A stretch of DNA of 64,000 bases from Arcobacter sp. EP1 (GCA_001655195.1 LPNY01000042.1:98628-162627), one strand, 5' to 3'. Positions 23,975-32,605 are shown, counted from the first letter of the stretch. Notes: generated by a model not told the origin, from the letters alone. Numbers and translations are program-made.

Positions 23975-25189
23975 CTATTTTTCTAAAGTTTTTAAGTATT
24001 TCTTGATATTTTTTGCCGCTTGTCTAATTCGCTTTTCATTTTCAATTAAAGCGATTCGTACGTACTGGTTACCGTAATGACCAAATCCAATACCTGGACT
24101 GACAGCAACTTTTGCTTCTGTTAAAAGTTGTTTTGAGAATTCCATACTTCCAAGGTGCTGTGCACATTCTGGAATTTTTGCCCAAATAAACATAGAAGCA
24201 TTTGGTGTATTCATTTTCCATCCTGCATCTCCGAAGGCTTCAATCATTACATCTCGTCGCTTGTTGTATTTTTCAATGTGCTCTTGAACACAATCTTGTG
24301 GTCCATCAAGTGCTACAGTCGCTGCCACTTGAATTGGGGTAAACATACCATAATCAAGCCACGATTTGATTCGTTTAAGTGCACCAATAAGTTTATCATT
24401 TCCTACCATGAATCCAACTCTCCATCCTGCCATGTTGTATGATTTACTTAAAGTAAATGATTCAACAGCAACATCAAGTGCACCCTCTGCTTGGAAAATT
24501 GATGGGGTTTTGTATCCATCAAATGTGATGTCTGCATAAGCAATATCAGAGATGATATAAAATCGCTCTTTTTTTGCTGTATCTACAAGTCGTTGGTAAA
24601 ACTCTGGTCTAACTGTTGCACACGATGGATTGTGTGGGAAGTTTACTAGTACATATTTTACTTTTGGAATTGATTCATCAAGTGTTTTTTGAAGTCGTTC
24701 AAAGAAAAGATCTTCATCAACACGGTAATCATCGCCAAATGGTAACTCAAAATTATGAATTGCTGCACCTGCAAGCATAAAGGCATATGAGTGAATCGGA
24801 TAGGTTGGGTCAGGTACTACTGCCACATCTCCCACATTAACAATCGCTTGAACTAAGTGAACATATCCCTCTTTTGAACCCATAGTTGCAACCGCATGTT
24901 TATCAGGGTCTAACCCTGTAACACCATATTTTCTTTTGTACCAGTTACAAATAGCAAGTCGTAGTTTATAAATACCTGCACTTGCACTGTATCCGTGGTT
25001 TTTAGATTTGTCAGCAGTCTCTTTTAATTTATCAATAATATGTTGTGGTGCTGGACCATCTGGGTTACCCATTGAAAAATCAATAATATCTTCGCCCGCT
25101 CGTCTCGCTTCCATTTTTATGTTGTTTACTTCTGCAAAAACATAGTTAGGAAGTCGTTTCATTCTTTCGAATTCTATTTCTGGAAACAC
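23975..25189 (-). CDS. class I/II PLP-dependent aminotransferase (AlaC / LL-DAP aminotransferase-like)
   Basis: Amino acid aminotransferase, 404 residues, fold type I. Visible motifs are FSMGNPDGPAPQHI, YSASAGIYKLRLAI, the NFPHNPSCATV block with the PLP-ring Asn, SDIAYADITFDG, and the PLP lysine in SFTLSKSYNMAGWRVGF. The sequence type is usually named alanine transaminase AlaC or LL-diaminopimelate aminotransferase; which activity applies is not readable. Linkage 8 bp upstream of hom suggests a role in the aspartate-family pathway. A conserved periplasmic gene precedes it by 3 bp. Confidence 0.85.
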   Translation of the reverse strand: MFPEIEFERMKRLPNYVFAEVNNIKMEARRAGEDIIDFSMGNPDGPAPQHIIDKLKETADKSKNHGYSASAGIYKLRLAICNWYKRKYGVTGLDPDKHAVATMGSKEGYVHLVQAIVNVGDVAVVPDPTYPIHSYAFMLAGAAIHNFELPFGDDYRVDEDLFFERLQKTLDESIPKVKYVLVNFPHNPSCATVRPEFYQRLVDTAKKERFYIISDIAYADITFDGYKTPSIFQAEGALDVAVESFTLSKSYNMAGWRVGFMVGNDKLIGALKRIKSWLDYGMFTPIQVAATVALDGPQDCVQEHIEKYNKRRDVMIEAFGDAGWKMNTPNASMFIWAKIPECAQHLGSMEFSKQLLTEAKVAVSPGIGFGHYGNQYVRIALIENEKRIRQAAKNIKKYLKTLEK

Positions 25190-25192
25190 GTT

Positions 25193-26080
25193 TTACTCCT
25201 TAATGTGTACACTCAATCCCCGTTTAATATTGATGAGTGTATATAAATCTGAAATTTTAATATATTTTGTATTTTCTGGCATAGGAAGTTTAATGTTTCT
25301 ATGCACTTTATCCTCGTTTACGACCTTTAGTATATTCAAATGTTTATCATAAAAAACGATATTTGGAAACCATTTATTTAAAACCCTGCTTGCCACATAG
25401 AGTGTTGATGCTGGGTCAACCTTTACAAAGTAAGGTTTCAGTGGTTTTTTAAATGCAACTCTTTCATTGTTGGTAACATAAGTTGCATCCTTTAAGTTTG
25501 CAAAGTTAGTATCAATAGCATAACTCCATTTGTTACCCTCTTTACTGATATCAACCATTCGACAATCTTTTTTTAGTAGTTCATTTGAAAGTACTAAAGG
25601 GTCGATGGCGGCTTCTGTTTTGAGCTTTATTGTCCAAATTAGACTGCTATTGCCGTCAAATTGGGTGTTTTTTGTAAAGTAATAATAATATCCCAAAGAT
25701 TTCAGTGTATCTTTGAGGATTTTCAGAGATTTCATTGGATTGTTATTGATATGAAATTCGATTAACATCTCTTGCGGTGTATCAAACCCCAGTTTTAAAA
25801 GTCCATTCTCTTGAAGTTTTTTAATAATAGAGATAAAGTTTAAACTCTCACTGTATTGATAGTTTTGTCGATTTTTAAAAATAAAATTAATTAAATTTTT
25901 ATGAGTGTTATACTCTTCTTCTCCAATAAGATTTTTGATTTTATCGTGCAGTAAATCTTGTGATGGAACAGTTTGTTCCATGTTAGTTCCCACTTCAACT
26001 GGTTCAATAACCTCTGGCGTAACCTCATTGGCAAAAAGTGATAATCCTAATAACAGTGATACTATCAGTTGTTTAAACAT
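25193..26080 (-). CDS. exported protein of unknown function
   Basis: 295 residues with a signal peptide (MFKQLIVSLLLGLSLFA). I do not recognise a domain. The mature part is Asn/Lys-rich and has helical stretches (LINFIFKNRQNYQYSESLNF) followed by mixed strands, including WTIKLKTEAAIDPLVLSNELLKKDC and the Arg-containing IKRGLSVHIKE at the C-terminus. It sits between rlmB and the aminotransferase, with 3 and 10 bp gaps, so it is co-transcribed with housekeeping genes. That placement suggests a conserved lineage-specific envelope protein. Confidence 0.6.
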   Translation of the reverse strand: MFKQLIVSLLLGLSLFANEVTPEVIEPVEVGTNMEQTVPSQDLLHDKIKNLIGEEEYNTHKNLINFIFKNRQNYQYSESLNFISIIKKLQENGLLKLGFDTPQEMLIEFHINNNPMKSLKILKDTLKSLGYYYYFTKNTQFDGNSSLIWTIKLKTEAAIDPLVLSNELLKKDCRMVDISKEGNKWSYAIDTNFANLKDATYVTNNERVAFKKPLKPYFVKVDPASTLYVASRVLNKWFPNIVFYDKHLNILKVVNEDKVHRNIKLPMPENTKYIKISDLYTLINIKRGLSVHIKE

Positions 26081-26090
26081 TTTTTTCTCT

Positions 26091-26780
26091 TTAGTTCTTT
26101 AGTGTGTACATTAAAATTCCAGCAGCAACGGATACATTGAGCGAATCAAAATCATTTTCCATGCCAATTGAAACTTTTAAATCCAATTTTTTAATTATTT
26201 TATTTGATAAACCTGCACCTTCGTTCCCTACGAAAAGTGCAACTTTATCCTCTTTTTCAATTTTCCCATATTTTTTTAAATCAGTACCATCCATAGTTGC
26301 ACCAATAAGGGCGAAACCTTGCTGTTTTAGTTCATTTGCGATATCTAAGGTATTATGAGTTTTTGCAAAAGGAATATCAATCATTGCACCTGAACTAGTA
26401 CGTATAATTGCTGATTCTCTTAAGGTTTTTACCCCACCTGCAATAACGCCATCAATTCCCAATGAATGAGCTGATCGTAAAATTGCTCCAATATTCCCTA
26501 CATCAGTAAGTTCATCTAAGATAACAATAAAGTTCATCTTTTTGAACTCTTCAAGAGGTGTATATTCAAAAGTTTCAAGTTTTAGGAAGTATCCTTGATG
26601 GTTCCCGCCTTTTGCAAGCGCTTGAGCTTTTTGATTATCTAATTTGTTTATTTTTTTTCCCAATTTTAAAAATTTTGAAAATACTTTTTTGTCAATCTCT
26701 TTAGAAAAAAATACTTCTTCAATTAATTCGGGGTGATTTTCGAGTACGTAAAATACTACTTGTTTTCCATATATTATCAT
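26091..26780 (-). CDS. rlmB: TrmH/RlmB-family 2'-O-ribose rRNA methyltransferase
   Basis: SPOUT-class methyltransferase, 229 residues. A small N-terminal substrate-binding domain (MIIYGKQVVFYVLENHPELI, with LDNQKAQALAKGGNHQGYF) precedes the trefoil-knot domain with motif 1 LDELTDVGNIGAILRSAHSLG, motif 2 VGNEGAGLSNKI and motif 3 DSLNVSVAAGILMY. The layout fits RlmB, which methylates G2251 of 23S rRNA, though TrmH relatives with other targets look similar. It follows rsmI after 3 bp, forming an RNA-modification cluster. Confidence 0.87.
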   Translation of the reverse strand: MIIYGKQVVFYVLENHPELIEEVFFSKEIDKKVFSKFLKLGKKINKLDNQKAQALAKGGNHQGYFLKLETFEYTPLEEFKKMNFIVILDELTDVGNIGAILRSAHSLGIDGVIAGGVKTLRESAIIRTSSGAMIDIPFAKTHNTLDIANELKQQGFALIGATMDGTDLKKYGKIEKEDKVALFVGNEGAGLSNKIIKKLDLKVSIGMENDFDSLNVSVAAGILMYTLKN

Positions 26781-26783
26781 GGG

Positions 26784-27599
26784 CTAGATTTTAGCTAAAA
26801 GTTCTTGATAAACCTCTTTGGTTTTTAAGCCTTTCATTTTTGCTAGGAGTTTTGCTTTTATTTTTGGTGCAATGTCCAATTCTTCAATATCCGATATAGC
26901 TAGCGGTTGTCCCTCAAAATGGGTTGGTTCAATGATAATAACCCACTCCCCTTTTATATTTTCATTTTTAAATTTCTCATAGATATTTTGAGCACTATCT
27001 TTATAGGTTTTTTGAAACTTTTTTGACAGCTCTTTGGCTAAAAAAATGGTTCGTTCTTTATCGATTTTTGAAATCTCTTCAAGGGTTTTTAGTAATCGAT
27101 GAGGTGACTCATAGAGGATGCTTAAAACTGAGCTTTGCATCACTTGAGTTAGTTTACTTTGTCTCTCTTTACCTTTGTGGGCTAAAAATCCAAAAAAAGT
27201 AAACTCTGTATGGTCAAATCCGCTCATAGCAAAAGCGGTTAAAACTGCATTTGCACCAGGGAGAACATCATACTCTAAATCGTTATCAATGCAGTATTGA
27301 ACAAGCGTTGCCCCAGGGTCTGAAACGCATGGCATACCTGCATCACTAACATAAACAATATTTTTATTAAAATCTTCAGGTGTTAGGGTACTTAATACTT
27401 GTTTTTCATTGTGAGAATGAAAAGATTTAAAATCAGAACAAGAAAAAGTTAGATTATTTTTTTCACTTAAGAGTGAGAGAAGTTTTTTAGTAACTCGTGT
27501 GTCTTCACACAAGATAAGTTCTGCGTCCAATAGGACGTTCAAAGAACGTTTAGAGATATCCTCTAAGTTTCCTATTGGAGTTGGAACAAGTGTTAACAA
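26784..27599 (-). CDS. rsmI: 16S rRNA (C1402) 2'-O-methyltransferase RsmI
   Basis: Tetrapyrrole-methylase-fold enzyme that 2'-O-methylates C1402 in the ribosomal decoding centre. I place the start at TTG 27599, giving 271 residues beginning MLTLVPTPIGNLEDIS, as the family does. The longer frame upstream overlaps rpmE and adds unrelated sequence. Motifs are ILCEDTRVTKKLL, FHSHNEKQ, YVSDAGMPCVSDPGATLV, LPGANAVLTAFAMSG, FFGFLAHKGKERQ and LYESPHRL. It lies directly after rpmE, with an 8-10 bp gap, and before rlmB. The ribosome site is not obvious, so translation may be coupled to rpmE. Confidence 0.9.
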   Translation of the reverse strand: MLTLVPTPIGNLEDISKRSLNVLLDAELILCEDTRVTKKLLSLLSEKNNLTFSCSDFKSFHSHNEKQVLSTLTPEDFNKNIVYVSDAGMPCVSDPGATLVQYCIDNDLEYDVLPGANAVLTAFAMSGFDHTEFTFFGFLAHKGKERQSKLTQVMQSSVLSILYESPHRLLKTLEEISKIDKERTIFLAKELSKKFQKTYKDSAQNIYEKFKNENIKGEWVIIIEPTHFEGQPLAISDIEELDIAPKIKAKLLAKMKGLKTKEVYQELLAKI

Positions 27600-27609
27600 G
27601 ACGTGAGTC

Positions 27610-27813
27610 TTATTTAGCCATACCGTATTTAGCTTTGAATTTCTCAACTCTACCAGCAGCATCAACAATTTTTTGCTCTCCAGTAAAGAATGGGTGACAA
27701 GCGTTACAAATGTCAATTTTCATAGTTTCAACATTTGATTTCGTTTCAAACGAGTTTCCACAAGCACAAGATACTGTACAAGCTTTGTAATCTGGGTGAA
27801 TATCTTTTTTCAC
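27610..27813 (-). CDS. rpmE: 50S ribosomal protein bL31, zinc-binding type
   Basis: Ribosomal protein of 67 residues. I choose GTG 27813 as the start because AAGGA sits eight bases before it and the product then begins MKKDIHPDY, as bL31 does; the upstream ATG adds an unrelated 11-residue extension. Two Cys in [14 protein letters not shown] and two in [12 protein letters not shown] form the zinc site of the C+ form; bacteria often hold a zinc-free paralogue elsewhere. It heads the rpmE-rsmI-rlmB cluster, an order common in this phylum. Confidence 0.95.
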   Translation of the reverse strand: MKKDIHPDYKACTVSCACGNSFETKSNVETMKIDICNACHPFFTGEQKIVDAAGRVEKFKAKYGMAK

Positions 27814-27899
27814 TTCAATTTCCTTATAGTTATTAATGTCTAACAAAAGGTCGAGTCTATGTCGCCCTTTATTAAACTCTTTGTTAAATTGGATTGGGA

Positions 27900-28778
27900 T
27901 TATATCGAAAAATACTTAAGTATATCTGAATTTAAGTTTTTTATTATGTTTGATGTTTGACGACCATTAAATTGATTTCGATTAAAGGTTGATTGCCGTT
28001 TGGCTAGGCGTGCGGTGTTTGTTGATATTTTTTCTTGTAACTCTTTTTTATTTAAACGACCATCTAGATAGAGTAGGGTTTCAGCAATTCCAATTGAACT
28101 CATAGCATTGGGCTTTCGTCCATACTTTTTTTCTAAATAGATTACTTCATCAATGATACCCTCGTTGATCATAATATTGGTGCGTAAACTTATACGTTCT
28201 CGTAGTTCTTCTCTGTCCCATACAATTTCAAAAAGCTCTAAATCTGGTGCAATAGGTGTTGGGGGATTCGCTTTAAAATAATTAGTTGGGGTTAATCCTG
28301 ACTTTTTATAAATGGAGTAAGCTTTTGTTATACGATAGGTATCGTTACTGGCAATCTTTTCCATGTGGGTTTCATCAAGTTTGAAAAGTAGGGCATGAAT
28401 CTCATCCAAAGGTTTATCTAAAACTACATCTTCCCCTACCCCTTTACTTATTCCTTCAATTAAAATTTTAAGATAAAAACCGGTACCACCAACAATAATA
28501 AGGTTTTTATTGTTTTTTAGAGCATAATCTTTAGCTCTTTCATAACAGGTCAAAAACTCAACCACATCAAATTTTTCGTTTGGGTAGACTTCATCAATTC
28601 CAAAGTGCGTAATACCAGCACGTTCTTCAACGGTTGGTTTTGCAGAAGCGATATCAATCTCTTTATAGACTGACAGTGAATCTAGGGAAAGAATAATAGC
28701 GTTAGCTTTTTGTGCCATCTCAATGGAGAGTGCCGTTTTACCCGAAGCAGTAGAACCAATAATTGCGATTTGTTTCAT
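27900..28778 (-). CDS. miaA: tRNA dimethylallyltransferase MiaA
   Basis: Adds a dimethylallyl group to N6 of A37 in tRNAs reading UNN codons. The product has 292 residues, a little short. The P-loop is [17 protein letters not shown], followed by [20 protein letters not shown], the [14 protein letters not shown] block, [15 protein letters not shown] and the tRNA-binding [14 protein letters not shown] near the C-terminus. The 63-residue membrane protein gene ends 8 bp upstream on the same strand, so the two probably share a transcript. Confidence 0.93.
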   Translation of the reverse strand: MKQIAIIGSTASGKTALSIEMAQKANAIILSLDSLSVYKEIDIASAKPTVEERAGITHFGIDEVYPNEKFDVVEFLTCYERAKDYALKNNKNLIIVGGTGFYLKILIEGISKGVGEDVVLDKPLDEIHALLFKLDETHMEKIASNDTYRITKAYSIYKKSGLTPTNYFKANPPTPIAPDLELFEIVWDREELRERISLRTNIMINEGIIDEVIYLEKKYGRKPNAMSSIGIAETLLYLDGRLNKKELQEKISTNTARLAKRQSTFNRNQFNGRQTSNIIKNLNSDILKYFSI

Positions 28779-28786
28779 AAAAGGGA

Positions 28787-28978
28787 TTACTTAAGCTGTT
28801 TCATTCCTATAAAAGGAAAAAGAATTGCACTAGGAGGGAATAATAAAAAGGCCGCAACCCAAATTATTTTAACTTTTGGTGTTTTAAACTCATTTTTTAA
28901 CACCATAATAAACATAATAATCCATAACACAAAACCAATAGCGTAAGTCACCATTGCCATTTCAGAGTTTTCAACCAT
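28787..28978 (-). CDS. small two-helix membrane protein
   Basis: 63-residue protein starting MVENSEMAMVTYAIGFVL, with AGGAAC seven bases before the ATG. The longer frame upstream has no ribosome site and an implausible Ile/Leu/Arg lead. Two hydrophobic segments (AIGFVLWIIMFIMVL and VKIIWVAAFLLFPPSAILF) flank a basic loop KNEFKTPKVK. This resembles short PLDc_N/DUF-type membrane proteins but I cannot assign a family. It is transcribed with miaA and diverges from the CopD-like gene. Confidence 0.6.
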   Translation of the reverse strand: MVENSEMAMVTYAIGFVLWIIMFIMVLKNEFKTPKVKIIWVAAFLLFPPSAILFPFIGMKQLK

Positions 28979-29113
28979 CTTTGTTCCTATTTTTTGTTTT
29001 ATTGTAGTCAAAATTTCGTTACATATGAATAAATTGATGCCTATCAAGGTTGAAAATCTTATTTTGAGTATAATTCTCAAAATTATAATTAAATTTATTA
29101 AAAAAGGACTCAA

Positions 29114-29551
29114 ATGGATGGTTATTCTATTTCTTTGATTGTGCATCTTTTTAGTGCAATCATTTTTATTGGTTTTGTATTTGCAGATGTTATTGTATTT
29201 CCTGTTTTGTTAAAAAAATTCTCTGTGAGTGAATATGAAGAGATTAAAACAGTTATTTCAAGTCGAGCAGTGAAGATTTTCCCTCTCTCACTTTTAGCAC
29301 TATTTTTAACAGGGGGTTATATGTTTTCAAAACATATTAACTCTGAATTAGGTTTCTTTAGCAGCTCTTTACAGCAACTTCTTTGGTTAAAGTTCATCTT
29401 AGCTTCTTTTGTCATCGCAGGGGTGGTTTATTCTTTGACATGTAAGCTTAGAAAAGTACCCCCAGCGCCTATTATGAAACAGTTCCACAAGTTTGTATTG
29501 GTTATAGGTATTGCGATTATATTTTTAGCAAAATATATGTTTGTCGCCTAA
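29114..29551 (+). CDS. four-helix membrane protein, CopD/DUF2214-like
   Basis: 145-residue integral membrane protein with four hydrophobic helices. The first contains a His and a Phe-rich face (SLIVHLFSAIIFIGFVFADVIV), the second LSLLALFLTGGYMF, and a conserved-looking Trp-Leu-Lys turn follows (LLWLKFILASFVI). Spacing and the N-terminal His recall CopD or HemJ-like haem or metal membrane proteins, but the diagnostic residues are not clear enough to name it. It ends at a strong hairpin and has the ribosome site AAAGGAC. Confidence 0.5.
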   Translation: MDGYSISLIVHLFSAIIFIGFVFADVIVFPVLLKKFSVSEYEEIKTVISSRAVKIFPLSLLALFLTGGYMFSKHINSELGFFSSSLQQLLWLKFILASFVIAGVVYSLTCKLRKVPPAPIMKQFHKFVLVIGIAIIFLAKYMFVA

Positions 29552-29590
29552 ACAAACAAGGGTAAATAAGCTATTTAATTAAGAACTTTT

Positions 29591-29628
29591 AAAAAAGATA
29601 TAAACAAATAAAAGTTTATATCTTTTTT
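29591..29628 (+). terminator. 15-bp perfect stem terminator
   Basis: AAAAAAGATATAAAC and GTTTATATCTTTTTT pair perfectly across an 8-nt loop, ending in six T residues, 40 bp after the four-helix membrane protein gene. The A-tract on the other side could make it bidirectional. It abuts the mqnP start. Confidence 0.8.
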
Positions 29629-29641
29629 GCTATACTTCCCC

Positions 29642-30496
29642 ATGGAAAAATTACTCAAACGTATTAACGATTTTAATGAACTAGTGATGTTCAAACACTC
29701 TATCTTTTCACTGCCATTTATTTTTATAGCTATGGTTGTTGCAGCCAATGGATGGTTTGGTTGGAAACTTCTTTTTTTAGGCGTATTAGCAGCACTAACT
29801 GCACGAAACTTTGCCATGGGCTTTAACCGATATTTAGACAGAGATATTGATGCTTTAAATCCCCGAACTAAAAACCGACCCAATGTTGATGGGCGTATTT
29901 CGCCAAAAGCGATGTTGGTTTTCACATTAGCAAATGCCTTAGGGTTTATTGTTGTTGCCTATTTTGTTAATGATTTAGCCCTTTATTTAGCCCTGCCAAT
30001 TCTATTGGTTGTTGGTTCATACTCTTATTTTAAACGATTCTCTTTTTTAGCTCATATTATTTTAGGAATATCTTTAGGTTTAGCGCCAATTGCGGGTGTT
30101 GTTGCTGTGAGTGAAACCATAACTTTGTGGTCAGTACTTTTGAGTTTAGGAGTTATGTTTTGGGTTGCTGGTTTTGATTTACTCTACTCTCTTCAAGATA
30201 TTGATGTGGATAAAAAGCTTGGTTTACACTCGGTGCCTAGTCGTTTTGGGGCGCAAAAAACGATGCTGTTTTCAAAAGTTCTACATCTACTAACGGTAAT
30301 CTTCTGGTTACTTTTTATTATCATGTCAAATAGTGGTTTCTTTGGATATCTAGCTGTAGTAGTTAGTGCTGTTATGCTGGCATATGAACACTATTTAGTG
30401 AATAAAGATTTCCGTAAAATTGATAAGGCATTCTTTATCGTGAATGGTTACCTTGGGATTTTATTTTTTATTCTTATTGTGATTGATGTCTTATAA
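29642..30496 (+). CDS. mqnP: UbiA-family prenyltransferase of menaquinone synthesis (MqnP-like)
   Basis: Membrane prenyltransferase, 284 residues, about eight helices. The two Asp-rich motifs are NRYLDRDID (preceded by ARNFAMGF) and DLLYSLQDIDVDKKLGLHS. SLPFIFIAMVVAANG and the HSVPSRFG ending of the second motif are typical of UbiA-like enzymes in futalosine-pathway organisms, which attach the polyprenyl tail to the quinone ring precursor. I chose ATG 29642; a TTG five codons upstream is the alternative. A TATACT box ends only five bases before the ATG, so the message may be leaderless. The glycosylase gene overlaps its stop by one base. Confidence 0.85.
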   Translation: MEKLLKRINDFNELVMFKHSIFSLPFIFIAMVVAANGWFGWKLLFLGVLAALTARNFAMGFNRYLDRDIDALNPRTKNRPNVDGRISPKAMLVFTLANALGFIVVAYFVNDLALYLALPILLVVGSYSYFKRFSFLAHIILGISLGLAPIAGVVAVSETITLWSVLLSLGVMFWVAGFDLLYSLQDIDVDKKLGLHSVPSRFGAQKTMLFSKVLHLLTVIFWLLFIIMSNSGFFGYLAVVVSAVMLAYEHYLVNKDFRKIDKAFFIVNGYLGILFFILIVIDVL

Positions 30497-31212
30497 TGTT
30501 TGAAACCAATAACTCTTGGGAAACCATTGTTAAAAAATCTTTGAGTCAGCTTGATGATGATTATTTGAGTTTTTTGTTAGAAGACAAAACTTACTTTCCT
30601 AACAGCGATAATTTTTTAAATGCTTTTAAAACATTACCATTAGAGAAAACAAAATATATCCTTTTTGGTCAAGATCCGTACCCTCGTGAAAAAAGTGCTA
30701 TAGGGTACGCATTTATTGATGGGGATGTTAAAAATCTATGGAATGAAAAAAATGGTTTGAGTAAAGAGGTCAACAAAGCGACTTCTTTACGAAACTTTAT
30801 GAAAATGTTATTAGTTGCTAATGGAAATCTAAAAGAGAACAACACAACAAAAGAAGCCATCGCTAAAATCAACAAAGAGCCCTATATTGACTCCATTCTC
30901 TCTTTACGGGATAACTTTGAGCACAATGGGGTTTTATTGCTTAATACGGCGCTTATTTTTACAGTAAAAGAGGATTCTAAAAAGCATGTAAAACAGTGGC
31001 AGCCTTTTATCAAAAAATTGTTAGAGCAAATCAAAGAAGAAGATATCACACTTATTTTGTTTGGAAGCATGGCAAAAGAGCTACAAAAGATTGAAACAGT
31101 GAAGCATTTTAAAACCTTTGAATGCGAACATCCATACAATACTAGCTTTATTTTGAACAAAAATGTGCAAAAGTTTTTCTCTTTAATGAAACTTTTAGAA
31201 AAGAGTTGCTAA
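30496..31212 (+). CDS. uracil-DNA glycosylase family protein
   Basis: DNA repair glycosylase of the UDG superfamily, 238 residues. The water-activating loop is FGQDPYPREKSAIGYAF (Ung: GQDPYH), the uracil-recognition Asn is in VLLLNTALIFTV (Ung: LLLNTVLTV), and the C-terminal intercalation loop is ECEHPYNTSFIL (Ung: HPSPLS). The key Asp, Asn and His are present, but the loop sequences diverge from family 1, so it is a Ung-like variant. Its start overlaps the mqnP stop. The tRNA-Arg gene follows 18 bp downstream. Confidence 0.8.
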   Translation: MFETNNSWETIVKKSLSQLDDDYLSFLLEDKTYFPNSDNFLNAFKTLPLEKTKYILFGQDPYPREKSAIGYAFIDGDVKNLWNEKNGLSKEVNKATSLRNFMKMLLVANGNLKENNTTKEAIAKINKEPYIDSILSLRDNFEHNGVLLLNTALIFTVKEDSKKHVKQWQPFIKKLLEQIKEEDITLILFGSMAKELQKIETVKHFKTFECEHPYNTSFILNKNVQKFFSLMKLLEKSC

Positions 31213-31230
31213 TATTCCAGTCCTTTAAAT

Positions 31231-31307
31231 GCGTCTGTGGCTCAACTGGATAGAGCACTGGGTTTCGGCCCCGGGGGTTGAGGGTTCGAATCCTTCCAGG
31301 CGTACCA
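31231..31307 (+). tRNA. tRNA-Arg (anticodon TCG)
   Basis: 77-nt cloverleaf with encoded CCA: acceptor stem GCGTCTG/CAGGCGT with two G-U pairs, D arm GCTC/GAGC, anticodon stem CTGGG/CCCGG around TTTCGGC (anticodon TCG, 31265-31267), 5-nt variable loop, T arm GAGGG/CCTTC with TTCGAAT, and discriminator A. It decodes CGA. Its 3' half from the anticodon loop onward is duplicated at 34499-34547, marking it as an integration target. Confidence 0.93.
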
Positions 31308-31311
31308 TTTA
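31263..31311 (+). repeat. attL: tRNA-Arg 3' half, 49-bp direct repeat copy 1
   Basis: It runs from TTTCGGCC in the anticodon loop to CGTACCATTTA after the CCA. It is identical to the copy at 34499-34547. A weaker hairpin (AAGTCCTAT / ATAGGCTT, 31313-31341) follows it inside the island. Confidence 0.85.
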
Positions 31312-31383
31312 TAAGTCCTATGTTAAGGGCTTTATAGGCTTTCTCAAAAAAAACTATTCATTTTTCTTGTATCACCTTGCGTC

Positions 31384-31660
31384 ATTATATATTATTTTAA
31401 ATTGAATATTCAAACCAACAACAGTAATGTCATTATTTCTTTCTTCTTTTCTTGATAAGTCTGCATTTGAAATTGATTCATTATCTTCTTGTTTTAATAC
31501 TTTTTCATGGTTTTATTAAAATAGCTTTTACAAGCATGTTTACAAATTCTCTCGGAACTCCATGACCTGTACAATCAATAACCATTAGTAGATATTCATT
31601 TTTATTTTTAAGTTCTTAAAATAAATATTCTCACAAACTACAGATTGTTGAATTTGTTTT
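31384..31660 (-). pseudogene. SpoIIE-type PP2C phosphatase remnant
   Basis: On the minus strand the frame reads MVIDCTGHGVPREFVNMLVK, matching the conserved 'DCTGHGVPGAFMTML' core of SpoIIE/RsbU phosphatases. After a stop and a deletion comes NDITVVGLNIQF, matching the final 'DDITVVGFKI' strand. Everything between (normally ~100 residues) is shortened and full of stops. The N-terminal part is missing. The rest of 31312-31716 holds no other gene I can see. It is presumably the tail of a sensor-phosphatase gene cut when the island formed or shrank. Confidence 0.7.
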
Positions 31661-31716
31661 TATGTCCTATCAAATAGTATCCACATCACAATCAGTTTTT
31701 AGCTACTTTGTTTATT

Positions 31717-32196
31717 CTAATCAATTAGCTTCAGGAGTAAATGGTACAACTGTTCTTTTTCATTTTTATCTAACTTCTCAAAACATTTCTCTTCATAAGA
31801 GAAGATATCTCTCATTCCTTTTTCAAAAATGTCTTGACCATAATTAGTTAATTTAATAAGTTTTTTTCTCTTATCAAACTCTCCTTCTTCCATTAGGATA
31901 AAACCTTTTAGTTCTAGCTTTTTAAGAACTTTTGTAAGTCCACCAGAAGTAAATAAAAGTCCTTCGCTAATCTGCTTTGCATAAAGGCAATTATTATGAG
32001 CAAATCTTAGTGTTGCTAAAACATCAAACTCACTATTTAATAAGTCATACTTATCCTCATGTACTCTACATTTTCCATAAAACATATTTTTATGAAATGT
32101 ATAAAATGGTTTTGTTAGCTTTATTACATCGTTATAAGTTGATGGTGATTGTGTTTTATGTCTTTCTATAACTTCTAAAATCTGCTCTTTATTCAT
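31717..32196 (-). CDS. MarR-family transcriptional regulator
   Basis: Winged-helix repressor, 159 residues. The DNA-binding core is LNSEFDVLATLRFAHNNCLYAKQISEGLLFTSGGLTKVLKKLELKGFI, followed by the wing EEGEFDKRKKLIKLTNYG with the conserved D-x-R. Flanking helices provide the dimer interface. It lies 10 bp downstream of doxX, third in the island operon, so it probably autoregulates the amidohydrolase-DoxX unit. One Cys near residue 43 (YGKCRVHED) could allow redox sensing, but this is speculation. Confidence 0.88.
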   Translation of the reverse strand: MNKEQILEVIERHKTQSPSTYNDVIKLTKPFYTFHKNMFYGKCRVHEDKYDLLNSEFDVLATLRFAHNNCLYAKQISEGLLFTSGGLTKVLKKLELKGFILMEEGEFDKRKKLIKLTNYGQDIFEKGMRDIFSYEEKCFEKLDKNEKEQLYHLLLKLID

Positions 32197-32206
32197 ATTT
32201 TCTCTT

Positions 32207-32605
32207 TTAAACTCTTAATTCATCAATACTATATTTTCCTGCACCTTGAAAGAAGATTGCAAGACAAGCTAAAATGTAAAACATTTGCAATTCAATTGCC
32301 CAAGCTCCATGCTTAGTTACTGCAAAAACATCTCCAGCGTGAACCATCACAATTGCTCCAATCATTGTTGCAATAATTAATACAGAAGCAATTTTTACCC
32401 TAAAACCGATAATTAACATCAAAGGTGCAATAATTTCACCCAGATATGCACCGTAAGCCATAAATGTGGGGAATCCATTTTTAACCATCATTGCCTCGAT
32501 AAAACCAATACCATGAGTTAGTTTTGCATAACCATGAAATAGCATTAAAAAACCTACGGTAAAACTTAAAATAAATTTTCCTAAATCTTCATTTTGAGTA
32601 ATCAC
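32207..32605 (-). CDS. DoxX-family membrane protein
   Basis: 132-residue, four-helix membrane protein. DoxX markers are the first helix FTVGFLMLFHGYAKLTHG, the turn IEAMMVKNGFPTFMAYGAYLGEIIAPLMLIIGF and the third helix with VMVHAGDVFAV. DoxX proteins act in redox or quinone-linked membrane processes and accompany various oxidoreductase and efflux systems. Its ATG overlaps the amidohydrolase stop by 4 bp, so they are coupled. Partner and substrate are unknown. Confidence 0.87.
   Translation of the reverse strand: MITQNEDLGKFILSFTVGFLMLFHGYAKLTHGIGFIEAMMVKNGFPTFMAYGAYLGEIIAPLMLIIGFRVKIASVLIIATMIGAIVMVHAGDVFAVTKHGAWAIELQMFYILACLAIFFQGAGKYSIDELRV

Noticed and set aside
27600-27716. Longer RsmI frame starting at ATG 27716
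   Set aside because: It overlaps most of the rpmE gene on the same strand in another frame, and the added residues do not resemble RsmI.
27814-27846. Longer bL31 start at ATG 27846
   Set aside because: bL31 starts MKKDIHP-like; the GTG at 27813 has the AAGGA site and the extension is not family-like.
28979-29146. Extended start of the small membrane protein (119-residue version)
   Set aside because: No ribosome site, would overlap the divergent gene's start, and the internal ATG at 28978 has AGGAAC at proper spacing.
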